Positions 42,579 to 50,381 of a stretch of DNA of 64,000 nt are shown here, one piece after another. Under the pieces are notes generated by a model. It ran no database searches, was not told the DNA's origin, and worked only from the letters and a program-made list of their open reading frames with translations. The DNA comes from Mycobacterium sp. IDR2000157661 (GTDB taxonomy: Bacteria; Actinomycetota; Actinomycetes; Mycobacteriales; Mycobacteriaceae): NCBI RefSeq assembly GCF_022317005.1, contig NZ_CP081006.1:4650001-4714000 (forward strand), in the 5' to 3' direction. Made by a program: the position numbers and the translations under genes. The stretch's first letter is position 1; each line of letters begins with the position of its first letter.

Positions 42579-43820
42579 CTATCGAACGACCGCGGGCAGC
42601 CGCTTCACGCCGTTCACGAAATTGCTGTACAGCAGGTCGGGTTCACCGAACTCGATGCTTGTCAGCCGGGTCAGCAACTCGCGGAACAGGTTTCGGAGTT
42701 CCGCCTTGGCCAGCTGGCTGCCGAGGCAGAAGTGCGGTCCGCCCCCACCGAAACCGAGGTGCGGGTTCGGTGAGCGTCGCAGGTCGAACGTTCCCGGATC
42801 GTCGAACACGCTCTCATCGCGGTTCGCCGAACAGTAGAACAGCCCGACCTTGTCGCCGGCCGCGACGGGCTGCCCGTTGATCTCGGTGTCCTCGGTCGCG
42901 AAGCGGGCGAACTGCAGCACCGGCGACGACCACCGGACGAACTCCTCGATCGCCAGTCCGATCCGGCCCGCGAAGTCGGCCATCAGCCAGTCCAGTTGCT
43001 CGGGGTGCTCGACCAGCGCCATCATCGTGTGCGTCGTCGCCTGCTTGGTCGTGTCGTTACCCGCCGACGCCAGCAGGATCAGAAAAGCGCCGACCTCCTC
43101 GTCGGTCAACCGGTGCCCGTCCACTTCGGCGTTGACCATGCTGGTCATCAGGTCGTCGCCGGGGTTGTCGCGCCGGAACTTCGCCAGGTCCACGCCGGTG
43201 CCGGAGAGCAGCATGATCTCGTTGACGGTGTCGGCGGCCCGCTCCTCGAGCGTGCTGTACTCGTCGTCGCTCATGCTGAACAGCTTCTCGGCGGCCTTGG
43301 CGACCCTCGGCTGATCGGCCGCGGGCACGCCGAGCATCTTCATGATGGTCAGCATCGGCAGCCGCGCCGAACACGTGGCGACGAAGTCGATCTCGCCGGC
43401 GCCGACCAAGTCGTCGACTATGGCCACCGCGTCGCGGTGAATCTGTTCCTCGATCTGACGCACGTGGCGCGGCGTGAACGCCGAGCTGATCAACCGGCGG
43501 TAAACCGAATGCCGCGGCGGATCCATGGTGAGGAAGAACGAGGCGAACTGCTGGACCTCGGCCGGCATGGGGTCCAGCGCCACGCCGCGGGCCGAGGTGA
43601 ACAACTCGGGTTGCTGGCTGACATAGGCGATGTCGGCGCGTCGCGTCAGCGCCCAGAACCCCGGCTCCTCCATGGGAAACAACGACGGCAGCGGCTCGTG
43701 CCAGGTGAGCCCCTCGCCGGCGCGCAGCAACGCGAAGCTCTCATCCCGCTGTGCGAACGGCCGGCTCCAGAAGCTGTGCGACGTGATGTCGATCGGACTG
43801 AACTCACGAGCGGATGTCAC
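42579..43820 (-). CDS. Cytochrome P450 (second of two)
   Basis: 413 residues from a GTG at 43820 (MTSAREFSPIDITSHSFW). I-helix LLASAGNDTTKQATTHTM with the acid-alcohol pair; ExxR-type helix within IEEFVRWSSPV; heme motif FGGGGPHFCLGSQLAKAE. It differs clearly from the 37.7-kb P450. It resembles the CYP124/125/142-related and linalool hydroxylase-type mycobacterial P450s by eye, so a branched lipid, steroid or terpenoid substrate is plausible but unproven. The start is nine bases from regulon element 5. Confidence 0.94.
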   Translation of the reverse strand: MTSAREFSPIDITSHSFWSRPFAQRDESFALLRAGEGLTWHEPLPSLFPMEEPGFWALTRRADIAYVSQQPELFTSARGVALDPMPAEVQQFASFFLTMDPPRHSVYRRLISSAFTPRHVRQIEEQIHRDAVAIVDDLVGAGEIDFVATCSARLPMLTIMKMLGVPAADQPRVAKAAEKLFSMSDDEYSTLEERAADTVNEIMLLSGTGVDLAKFRRDNPGDDLMTSMVNAEVDGHRLTDEEVGAFLILLASAGNDTTKQATTHTMMALVEHPEQLDWLMADFAGRIGLAIEEFVRWSSPVLQFARFATEDTEINGQPVAAGDKVGLFYCSANRDESVFDDPGTFDLRRSPNPHLGFGGGGPHFCLGSQLAKAELRNLFRELLTRLTSIEFGEPDLLYSNFVNGVKRLPAVVR

Positions 43821-43829
43821 CGATTGAGC

Positions 43830-43855
43830 GTGACACTTCGAGAAAAATTTGTAAA
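43830..43855 (+). promoter_or_regulatory. Regulon element 5
   Basis: GTGACA (43830-43835), 14 A-rich bases, TGTAAA (43850-43855), between the divergent P450/ferredoxin operon (nine bases left) and the TetR gene (ATG three bases right; a second ATG at 43865). This position would allow autoregulation of the TetR gene. Confidence 0.7.
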
Positions 43856-43858
43856 GCT

Positions 43859-44395
43859 ATGACGATGCAGGCCGCCGAAGCCGACCAATCGACGCGGGAG
43901 CGCATCCTCGCCGCGACGGCGGAAGTGCTCGGGCGCCACGGCATGACGAAGCTGAGCCTGTCGGAAGTGGCGTCGCAGGCCGGTGTCTCGCGCCCCACGC
44001 TGTACCGGTGGTTCGCCTCCAAGCGCGACCTCCTCGACGCCTTCGTGGTGTGGGAGCGTCAGTACTACGAGCGCGCGGTGACCGCGGCGACGGCCGGGCT
44101 TCCGGCGTGTGAGCGGCTCGATGCGGCGCTGCGGGTGATCGTCGAGTACCAGCAGTCCTATCCCGGTCTGCGCATGATCGACATCGAACCCGAACAGGTC
44201 ATCAAGCGGCTGTCGCGAGTGATCCCGCTGATGCGCCACCGGCTCGAAAAGCTCGCCACCGGACAGGATCCCGCTCTCGCCGTCGCCACCGCGGTGCGCG
44301 TCGCGGTGTCGCACTACCTGGTTCGCAGCGACGACGACGACAACTTCCTCGACCAGCTACGCCACGCCGCGCGGGTCAAGCATTTCGCCCCCTGA
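43859..44395 (+). CDS. TetR-family regulator 1
   Basis: 178 residues from ATG 43859 (an alternative ATG is at 43865). The DNA-binding domain, about residues 14-60, has LSLSEVASQAGVSRPTLYRW as its helix-turn-helix. The C-terminal ligand domain includes LRMIDIEPEQVIKRLSRVIPLM and AVSHYLVRSDDDD. It is closely related, by eye around 60 percent identical, to the regulator at 46.7 kb, with a nearly identical recognition helix. A regulon element overlaps its start. Likely a repressor of the surrounding catabolic genes that responds to a pathway metabolite. Confidence 0.9.
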   Translation: MTMQAAEADQSTRERILAATAEVLGRHGMTKLSLSEVASQAGVSRPTLYRWFASKRDLLDAFVVWERQYYERAVTAATAGLPACERLDAALRVIVEYQQSYPGLRMIDIEPEQVIKRLSRVIPLMRHRLEKLATGQDPALAVATAVRVAVSHYLVRSDDDDNFLDQLRHAARVKHFAP

Positions 44396-45542
44396 GCTCG
44401 CCCAACACCTCCTCGGTGTGCTCGCCCAGCCGCGGCGCGACCGACCGCGGCGCCCATGGCGTGCCGTGGAAGTCGGCGGGCGTGGCGACCATCGGTGCGC
44501 CGCCATCAGCGTCGGGGACGTCGACCATGCCGCCGGCGGCGTGGAACTGCTCGTCGGCCACCACGTCCTCGACGGTGTTGATCGGTGACCAGAAGAAATC
44601 CGGCTCGGCGGCAAAGGTTTTCGCCCACTCGTCGAGGGCCCTGGTCGCGAAGATCCGGTCCAGCGAGGCGATCAGCTCGACCGCGTTGGCGGCACGCGCC
44701 TGCGGGGTGTCGAAGCGGGGATCGGTCAGCCAGTCGGGCCGGCCGACCGCGCGGCACAGCGGGGGCCAGTGCCGGCCGGCCTGCAGGCCCACGATCCAGA
44801 ACCGGCGCCCGTCGGCGGCGGTGTAGTTGTTCATGCACGGGTTGCCCATGGTCTCGCGTTGGCCGACCGCGATGGAGTGGCCCGTCAGCAGGAAGGTGTT
44901 CAGGTCGAAGCTCACCGTGTAGGCGCCCTGGCGGTACAGCGAGGTGCTGACCAACTGTCCTTCGCCGGTGCGGGCCCGCGCGACCAGCGCGGCACACACC
45001 GCGCCGGCCAGCGTCATGCCCGCCATGTGGTCGCCCATCCCGCCGCGCTGGAAGGGCGGCGTCTCGCCGGGACGGGTCAGCAGGTGCGCCAGGCCCGCTC
45101 GCGCCCAGAACGCGGCGACGTCGTAGGCGGCGCGGTCGGCGTCGGGTCCGCGCTCCCCGTACCCGGTGATCAACCCGTACACCAGGCGCGGGTTGCGTGC
45201 GGCCACGGCGGCGAAGTCCAGGCCGATCCGGGTGAGCGCGCCGGGGCGGACGTTGGTCAGGAAAATGTCTGCGCCGTCGATCAATTCGAGCGCCGTCGCC
45301 CGGTCGTCGGGCGTCGTCACGTCGAGCACGACGCTGCGCTTACCGCGGTTGTCCATCTCGAACGGCGGGCTCACCCCGCCCTCGATGCCCAGCATCCGGC
45401 CGAACATCCGCCCCGGATCACCGCTCGGCGGCTCGATCTTGACGACGTCGGCGCCCCAGTCGGCGAGAATGCCGCCCGCCGCCGGCCCCGCCACCCACAC
45501 GCCGAGTTCGACGACCCGCACACCCTCCAGGGGCCCCGCCAT
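44376..45542 (-). CDS. CaiB/BaiF-type (class III) CoA-transferase
   Basis: 388 residues. N-terminal LEGVRVVELGVWVAGPAAGGILADWGADVVKIE, then FEMDNRGKRSVVLD; the catalytic Asp is in GGMGDHMAGM near residue 172. It moves CoA from one acyl-CoA to a free acid. Inferred role: activation of the acid released from the lactone or aldehyde branch. Its last 20 bases overlap the convergent TetR gene; its start is ten bases from regulon element 6. Confidence 0.92.
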   Translation of the reverse strand: MAGPLEGVRVVELGVWVAGPAAGGILADWGADVVKIEPPSGDPGRMFGRMLGIEGGVSPPFEMDNRGKRSVVLDVTTPDDRATALELIDGADIFLTNVRPGALTRIGLDFAAVAARNPRLVYGLITGYGERGPDADRAAYDVAAFWARAGLAHLLTRPGETPPFQRGGMGDHMAGMTLAGAVCAALVARARTGEGQLVSTSLYRQGAYTVSFDLNTFLLTGHSIAVGQRETMGNPCMNNYTAADGRRFWIVGLQAGRHWPPLCRAVGRPDWLTDPRFDTPQARAANAVELIASLDRIFATRALDEWAKTFAAEPDFFWSPINTVEDVVADEQFHAAGGMVDVPDADGGAPMVATPADFHGTPWAPRSVAPRLGEHTEEVLGELRGRNA

Positions 45543-45552
45543 CGATACCTTC

Positions 45553-45578
45553 TTTACATTACGGCGCTGATTTGTAAA
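45553..45578. promoter_or_regulatory. Regulon element 6 (perfect dyad)
   Basis: TTTACA (45553-45558), 14 bases, TGTAAA (45573-45578): here the two halves are exact reverse complements. It separates the CoA-transferase start (ten bases left) from the GTG start of the kinase-like gene (eight bases right). Confidence 0.7.
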
Positions 45579-45586
45579 CTGGCCGG

Positions 45587-46690
45587 GTGAGTGACGCTCC
45601 CCCGGTCGTCGGCCTGGCGGCCCACCTCGGCCGCGGCGTACAACGTATCGCCGCCGACGCCGTCATCGGGCGCCTCCGCTCATTTCCGCGCACCGCCGCC
45701 GACCTGGATGCCCAGACACTGTCGCGCATCATGGGCCGTCGCGTCGCCGAGGTATCCGTGCTGGGCGGTGATGCGGGCACCTCCGCGCGGGTTCGGCTGG
45801 CGCTGACCGGCGACGACGTTCCGGCGTCGGTGTTCGTCAAGATGGCCGCCGAGACCGTCGCGACCCGCCTAATGGGTGAGATGGGCAGGCTGGGCGCGAC
45901 GGAGACACGCTTCTACCGCGAACTGTCGCCGCAGTTGACCGGCGTGCCGACGTGCCACGGCGCGGCCTTCGACTCGATGACGGGCCGCTATGTCCTCGTG
46001 CTGGAGGATCTGCCGGCTGACAAGTGCGAGTTCCCCGACACGCTGCACCCGATCAGCGCGGATCGGGCCGCTTCGATCGTCGAACTCCTGGCCCGCCTGC
46101 ACGCCACGTTCTGGTGCCGGGTGCCGGCATGGTTGTACACGGCATCGGGCGACACCGCCGCGTTGCTGACCGGCCCGCTGTTGAAGACATCGGCTCGCCG
46201 CATCGCCGAACGCACCGACATCGGGGTCGGCGCCGGCCGATTCATCGACGACAACTACCGCACCGTCGCCCGCCTCATCGACGAGCCGCCGCACACAGTC
46301 ATGCACGGCGACGCCCATCCGGGCAACACCTACTTCCGCAACGGCGCGGCCGGTCTGCTGGACTGGCAGGCGGTCCGGCGCGGGCACCCCAGCCGCGAAC
46401 TGGCCTACACCCTCGTCACCAGCATGACGCCGGCCGAGCGCCGGGACCATCAACGCGACCTGCTCGACGTCTACCGCCAAGCCCTGTCCGCAGCCGGTGG
46501 CCCGCAGCTGGATCGCGACCACCTGTGGCAGCGCTACCGGCAGGGCGCGCTGTACGGCTATGTCGCCGCAATGATCACCGCCGGAATTGGCGGCATGCAG
46601 GCCGAGGGCATCGCACTGGAAGGGCTGCGGCGCGGCGTCGCGGCGCTCGAGGATCTCGACACCGTCGCCGTACTCCGGAAGTCACTGTGA
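45587..46690 (+). CDS. APH-type small-molecule phosphotransferase
   Basis: 367 residues from GTG 45587. Kinase-like fold: VFVKMAAE (ATP-binding Lys), VLVLEDLPADKCEF (hinge), HTVMHGDAHPGNTYF (catalytic loop, HGD...N) and GLLDWQAVRRGHP (metal-binding Asp). It belongs to the aminoglycoside/ecdysteroid/choline-kinase superfamily (APH, DUF1679-like). Inside this cluster an antibiotic substrate is unlikely; phosphorylation of a hydroxylated pathway intermediate is the better guess, as for LvaA in levulinate breakdown. Followed after 47 bases by the second TetR gene. Confidence 0.85.
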   Translation: MSDAPPVVGLAAHLGRGVQRIAADAVIGRLRSFPRTAADLDAQTLSRIMGRRVAEVSVLGGDAGTSARVRLALTGDDVPASVFVKMAAETVATRLMGEMGRLGATETRFYRELSPQLTGVPTCHGAAFDSMTGRYVLVLEDLPADKCEFPDTLHPISADRAASIVELLARLHATFWCRVPAWLYTASGDTAALLTGPLLKTSARRIAERTDIGVGAGRFIDDNYRTVARLIDEPPHTVMHGDAHPGNTYFRNGAAGLLDWQAVRRGHPSRELAYTLVTSMTPAERRDHQRDLLDVYRQALSAAGGPQLDRDHLWQRYRQGALYGYVAAMITAGIGGMQAEGIALEGLRRGVAALEDLDTVAVLRKSL

Positions 46691-46737
46691 TCGAGGCTCT
46701 ACCATCATCACCAACCCGACCGTGAAGGCCTGACACT

Positions 46738-47283
46738 GTGAACGAACCGCTGCGCGACGCATCCGGAGGCGAGGACACCTCGACACGCCACCGAATCCTG
46801 GTCGCGACGGCGGAGGTCCTCGGCCGCAGTGGGCAGACCAAGCTCAGCCTGTCCGAGGTCGCCCTTCAGGCCGGCGTTTCCCGGCCGACACTCTATCGCT
46901 GGTTCGCCGACAAGCAGGAACTTCTCACGGCGTTCGGCGTCTACGAGCGCGACCTGTTCGACAACGGCATCAGCAAAGCGACCGCAGGTCTTCGGGGCGC
47001 CGAGAAACTCGACGCCGCACTGCGCTTCATCGTCGACTACCAGCACTCTTACTCGGGTGTGCGGCTCGTCGACATCGAACCCGAGGTGGTGATCGCGCAG
47101 TTGGCGAAGATCATCCCGATCATGCGGGCGAGGCTTGAGAAGCTGCTGGCGGGGCCCAACGCAGCGGTCAAGGCCGCCACCGCAATCCGGGTCGCCGTCT
47201 CCCACTACATCGTCCGCAGCGATGACGACGACCAGTTTCTGGCGCAGCTGCGGCACGCGGTCGGAATCAAGTCGAACGGCTGA
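46738..47283 (+). CDS. TetR-family regulator 2
   Basis: 181 residues from a GTG at 46738. HTH around residues 18-63 with LSLSEVALQAGVSRPTLYRW, differing at one position from regulator 1. The ligand domain shares VRLVDIEPEVVIAQLAKIIPIM and AVSHYIVRSDDDD. The gene is downstream of the kinase gene and its stop codon lies within regulon element 7. The pair arose by duplication; they may bind the same operators and respond to different ligands. Confidence 0.9.
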   Translation: MNEPLRDASGGEDTSTRHRILVATAEVLGRSGQTKLSLSEVALQAGVSRPTLYRWFADKQELLTAFGVYERDLFDNGISKATAGLRGAEKLDAALRFIVDYQHSYSGVRLVDIEPEVVIAQLAKIIPIMRARLEKLLAGPNAAVKAATAIRVAVSHYIVRSDDDDQFLAQLRHAVGIKSNG

Positions 47284-47305
47284 CACTCGGTCCAGAATTT
47301 GTAAA
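47280..47305 (+). promoter_or_regulatory. Regulon element 7
   Basis: CTGACA (47280-47285), 14 bases, TGTAAA (47300-47305), overlapping the stop codon of TetR 2 and ending ten bases before the aldehyde dehydrogenase ATG. It gives the ALDH gene its own regulated promoter. Confidence 0.65.
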
Positions 47306-47315
47306 GCTGGTCAGC

Positions 47316-48803
47316 ATGACGCAAGTGCAGAGTGAGACCGGCGTGCTCGCTGGCGACGAACGGATGCTGATCGACGGAGAGCTGCGGTCCACGACCAGCG
47401 GCGCGACGTTCGACGTCGTCCATCCGGCCAGCGAAGAAGTGGCCGGCCGAGCCACCGACGGAACGGTCGAGGACATGGCGCGTGCCGTCGGCGCGGCCCG
47501 CCGGGCGTTCGACGAGACCGACTGGTCGCAGGATCTGGACTTCCGCCACCACTGCCTGACCCAACTGCACGAGGCGTTCGAACGTAACAAGGAACGGTTG
47601 CGCCGCATCCTGATCACCGAGGTCGGCTGCCCGGTCTCGGTCAGCGGTAGCCAGATCGAGAGCCCCATCGAGGAGGTCAGGCACTGGGCAGCACACGGCA
47701 AGGCGTTCGACTATCTGGTCGACAACGGCGTGCACGAAACGCCGCTCGGACCCGCGCGGCGGAAGATCCACTACGAGCCGGTCGGTGTGGTCGGCGCGAT
47801 CACTCCGTGGAACGTGCCGTTCTACCTGAACGTCGCCGAGACGGTACCCGCGCTGATGGCCGGCAACACCGTCGTGCTCAAGCCCGCTCAGCTGACGCCG
47901 TGGTCGGGCACGGAATACGGGCGCATCGTCGCCGAGGAGACCGACATTCCCGCCGGCGTGTTCAACGTCGTGGTGTCCAATGCCAACGAGGTCGGCGCCG
48001 CGCTGAGCGCCGACCCCCGGGTGGACATGATCACGTTCACCGGGTCGACGGCAACCGGGCGGGCGATTCTGGCCGCCGCCGCTCCGACGGTGAAGAAGAC
48101 ACTGCTCGAACTCGGCGGCAAGTCGGCCCACATCGTGCTCGACGACGCCGATTTCAATGCGGCGCTGTCGATGGCCGCGATGATGGCGTGCGTCATGTCT
48201 GGTCAGAGCTGCATCCTGCCGAGCCGGATCCTGTTGCCGCGCAGCCGCTATGACGAAGGCCTGGAGATCCTCAAGAACATGATGGAGAACTTTCCGATCG
48301 GCGATCCGTGGACACCGGGCAACATGCAGGGCCCACAGATCAGCGAGACCCAACGGCAGAAGGTGCTCGGCCTCATCAAGAGCGGCGTCGACTCGGGTGC
48401 CCGGCTGGTCACCGGCGGCGGCATCCCGCAGAACCTGCCCGTGGGTTACTACACGCAGCCGACGCTGCTGGCCGACGTCGACCCGAATTCGCAAGTGGCA
48501 CAGGAGGAGATCTTCGGTCCCGTACTGACCGTCACCCCGTTCGACACCGACGCCGAGGCGGTCGCGATCGCCAACAACACCATCTACGGCCTGTCCGGTG
48601 AGGTGAGCAGCGGCGATGTCGACCGTGCGTTCGAGGTCGCCAAGCGGATGCGCACCGGCAACGTCACGATCAACGGCAAGAGCCACTTCGGAATCAACAG
48701 TCCCTTCGGTGGCACCAAGCAGAGCGGCCTGGGCTACCGCAACGGCGAGGAGGGCTACAAGGAGTATCTGGAGGCCAAGACCATCGGCATGCCGAATGAG
48801 TGA
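47316..48803 (+). CDS. NAD(P)-dependent aldehyde dehydrogenase
   Basis: 495 residues. Landmarks: ITPWNVPFYLN, TFTGSTATGRAI (cofactor), LELGGKSAHIVL (general base Glu), MSGQSCILPSRIL (catalytic Cys near residue 290) and EEIFGPVLTV. It oxidises an aldehyde to an acid. Candidate substrates here are the aldehyde released by the HpcH-type aldolase or an oxidised alcohol from the P450s. It overlaps the downstream SnoaL-like gene by eight bases. Confidence 0.94.
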   Translation: MTQVQSETGVLAGDERMLIDGELRSTTSGATFDVVHPASEEVAGRATDGTVEDMARAVGAARRAFDETDWSQDLDFRHHCLTQLHEAFERNKERLRRILITEVGCPVSVSGSQIESPIEEVRHWAAHGKAFDYLVDNGVHETPLGPARRKIHYEPVGVVGAITPWNVPFYLNVAETVPALMAGNTVVLKPAQLTPWSGTEYGRIVAEETDIPAGVFNVVVSNANEVGAALSADPRVDMITFTGSTATGRAILAAAAPTVKKTLLELGGKSAHIVLDDADFNAALSMAAMMACVMSGQSCILPSRILLPRSRYDEGLEILKNMMENFPIGDPWTPGNMQGPQISETQRQKVLGLIKSGVDSGARLVTGGGIPQNLPVGYYTQPTLLADVDPNSQVAQEEIFGPVLTVTPFDTDAEAVAIANNTIYGLSGEVSSGDVDRAFEVAKRMRTGNVTINGKSHFGINSPFGGTKQSGLGYRNGEEGYKEYLEAKTIGMPNE

Positions 48804-49218
48804 CGACGCCGAGATCGCACGGCTGCTCTACCGCTACGCGCGCGCCGTCGACACCAAGGACTGGGAGCTCTACCGCTCGGTGTTCACCGAAGACGCGGTG
48901 ATCGACTACTCGTCGGCAGGAATCCCGCCGGGGTCGCGCGACGAGATTGCCGAGCTGTTCGGCACCGCGTTCGCCACGATCCCGTGGAGCATGCACTACA
49001 TCACCAACATCGAGGCGGAGGTCGAGGGCGACACCGCGAAGGTGCGTGCGATGTTCTACAACCCCATGCAGCTGCCCGGCATGGCCGAGCAGAGTTCCTG
49101 CGGCGGCTACTACTTCCACGATCTGGTGCGCACGCCCGACGGCTGGCGCAGCCGGCAACTGCGCGAGGACAACGTCTGGTTCGTCAACCGCCCGGACGGT
49201 CTCGGCGATCACCCCTGA
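48796..49218 (+). CDS. SnoaL-like / NTF2-family protein
   Basis: 140 residues from MSDDAEIARLLYRYARAVDTKDWELYRSVF, the usual start of steroid-isomerase-like NTF2 proteins; FTEDAVIDYSSAGIPPG and MHYITNIEAEVEGDTAKVRAMFYNPMQ complete the barrel. These can be isomerases, dehydratases or hydrolases of cyclic compounds. Translationally coupled to the aldehyde dehydrogenase and last in the regulon; its end overlaps the convergent rlmN by ten bases. Confidence 0.8.
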   Translation: MSDDAEIARLLYRYARAVDTKDWELYRSVFTEDAVIDYSSAGIPPGSRDEIAELFGTAFATIPWSMHYITNIEAEVEGDTAKVRAMFYNPMQLPGMAEQSSCGGYYFHDLVRTPDGWRSRQLREDNVWFVNRPDGLGDHP

Positions 49219-50342
49219 GCGGCCAATTGCCCACAGGCGGCGGCGATCTCGCGACCGCGGGTGTCGCGAACCGTGCAGGACACCCCGCGCCCGCGGACCC
49301 GCCTGACGAACTCCCGCTCCGCCGCTTTGGGACTGGCGTCCCATTGGCTGCCCGGGGTCGGGTTCAGCGGAATCAGGTTGACATGGGCGAGCGGGCCCAG
49401 CGCGCCGTGCAACCGCTTGCCGAGAAGGTCGGCCCGCCAGGGCTGATCGTTGACGTCGCGGATGAGCGCGTACTCGATGGAGACGCGCCGCCCGGTGACG
49501 TCGGCGTAGTACCGCGCCGCGTCCAGTACCTCGGCCACCTTCCATCGGTTGTTGACCGGAACCAGCGTGTCGCGCAGTTCGTCGTCGGGCGCGTGCAGCG
49601 ACACCGCGAGCGTGACACCGAGCCGTTCGTCGGCCAATTTGCGGATCGCAGGCGCCAGGCCGACCGTCGACACGGTGACCGCACGCGCCGAGATCCCGAA
49701 CCCGTGCGGCGGTGCGGACGTGATGCGACGCACCGCGGCCAGCACGCGGTGGTAGTTGGCCAACGGCTCACCCATGCCCATGAACACGATGTTGGACAGT
49801 CTGCCGCTGCGCGCGGGGGGCGCGATCCCGTCACCGTCGCGGTCGCGCAGTTCCACCGCCGCCGCACGGACCTGCTCGAGGATCTCGGCTGTCGACAGGT
49901 TGCGTTTGAGCCCGCCCTGGCCCGTCGCGCAGAACGGGCAGGCCATACCGCAGCCCGCCTGCGACGAGATGCATACGGTGTTGCGCTCGGGGTACCGCAT
50001 CAGCACCGACTCGAACGTCGTGCCGTCCCCCCCGCGCCACAGCACCTTGCGGGTCTCACCCGCGTCGCACTCGATCTCCCGCACGGCGTCGAGGAGCTTC
50101 GGGAACAGCGCGTCGGCGACCTGATCGCGCGCGGCGGCAGGTAGGTCGGTCATCTGGTGCGGATCGGCGATCAGCCGCCCGTAGTACTGATTGGCCAACT
50201 GCTTGGCGCGGAAGGCCGGCAGCCCGAGATCGGCAACGGCCGCGGCGCGGCCTGCCTCGTCGAGGTCGGCGAGGTGCCGCGGCGGCATTGCGCGTCGCGG
50301 CGCGTCGAATACGAGCGGCAGGGCCACGGGAGAGTCGGACAT
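49209..50342 (-). CDS. rlmN: 23S rRNA (adenine2503-C2)-methyltransferase RlmN
   Basis: 377 residues. Radical SAM cluster motif CGMACPFC near residues 125-132, SAM-binding VFMGMGEPLANY, and the catalytic Cys of GVSCTVRDTRG near 355. It methylates A2503 in 23S rRNA and A37 in some tRNAs. From memory, the M. tuberculosis counterpart is annotated as two adjacent ORFs (Rv2879c/Rv2880c); here it is intact. It marks the return to conserved gene order after the accessory region. Confidence 0.96.
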   Translation of the reverse strand: MSDSPVALPLVFDAPRRAMPPRHLADLDEAGRAAAVADLGLPAFRAKQLANQYYGRLIADPHQMTDLPAAARDQVADALFPKLLDAVREIECDAGETRKVLWRGGDGTTFESVLMRYPERNTVCISSQAGCGMACPFCATGQGGLKRNLSTAEILEQVRAAAVELRDRDGDGIAPPARSGRLSNIVFMGMGEPLANYHRVLAAVRRITSAPPHGFGISARAVTVSTVGLAPAIRKLADERLGVTLAVSLHAPDDELRDTLVPVNNRWKVAEVLDAARYYADVTGRRVSIEYALIRDVNDQPWRADLLGKRLHGALGPLAHVNLIPLNPTPGSQWDASPKAAEREFVRRVRGRGVSCTVRDTRGREIAAACGQLAAQG

Positions 50343-50381
50343 GATGCCCTTCCAGTATGCCGGGCGGGGCCGGGTGTACTG

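Noticed and set aside
45587..46690. Aminoglycoside resistance phosphotransferase
   Set aside because: The kinase fold is shared by many small-molecule kinases and the catabolic, co-regulated context makes an antibiotic substrate improbable.
46730..46755. Possible eighth regulon element at CTGACA before TetR 2
   Set aside because: Only the left half is present; the sequence 14 bases further is CTGCGC, not TGTAAA.
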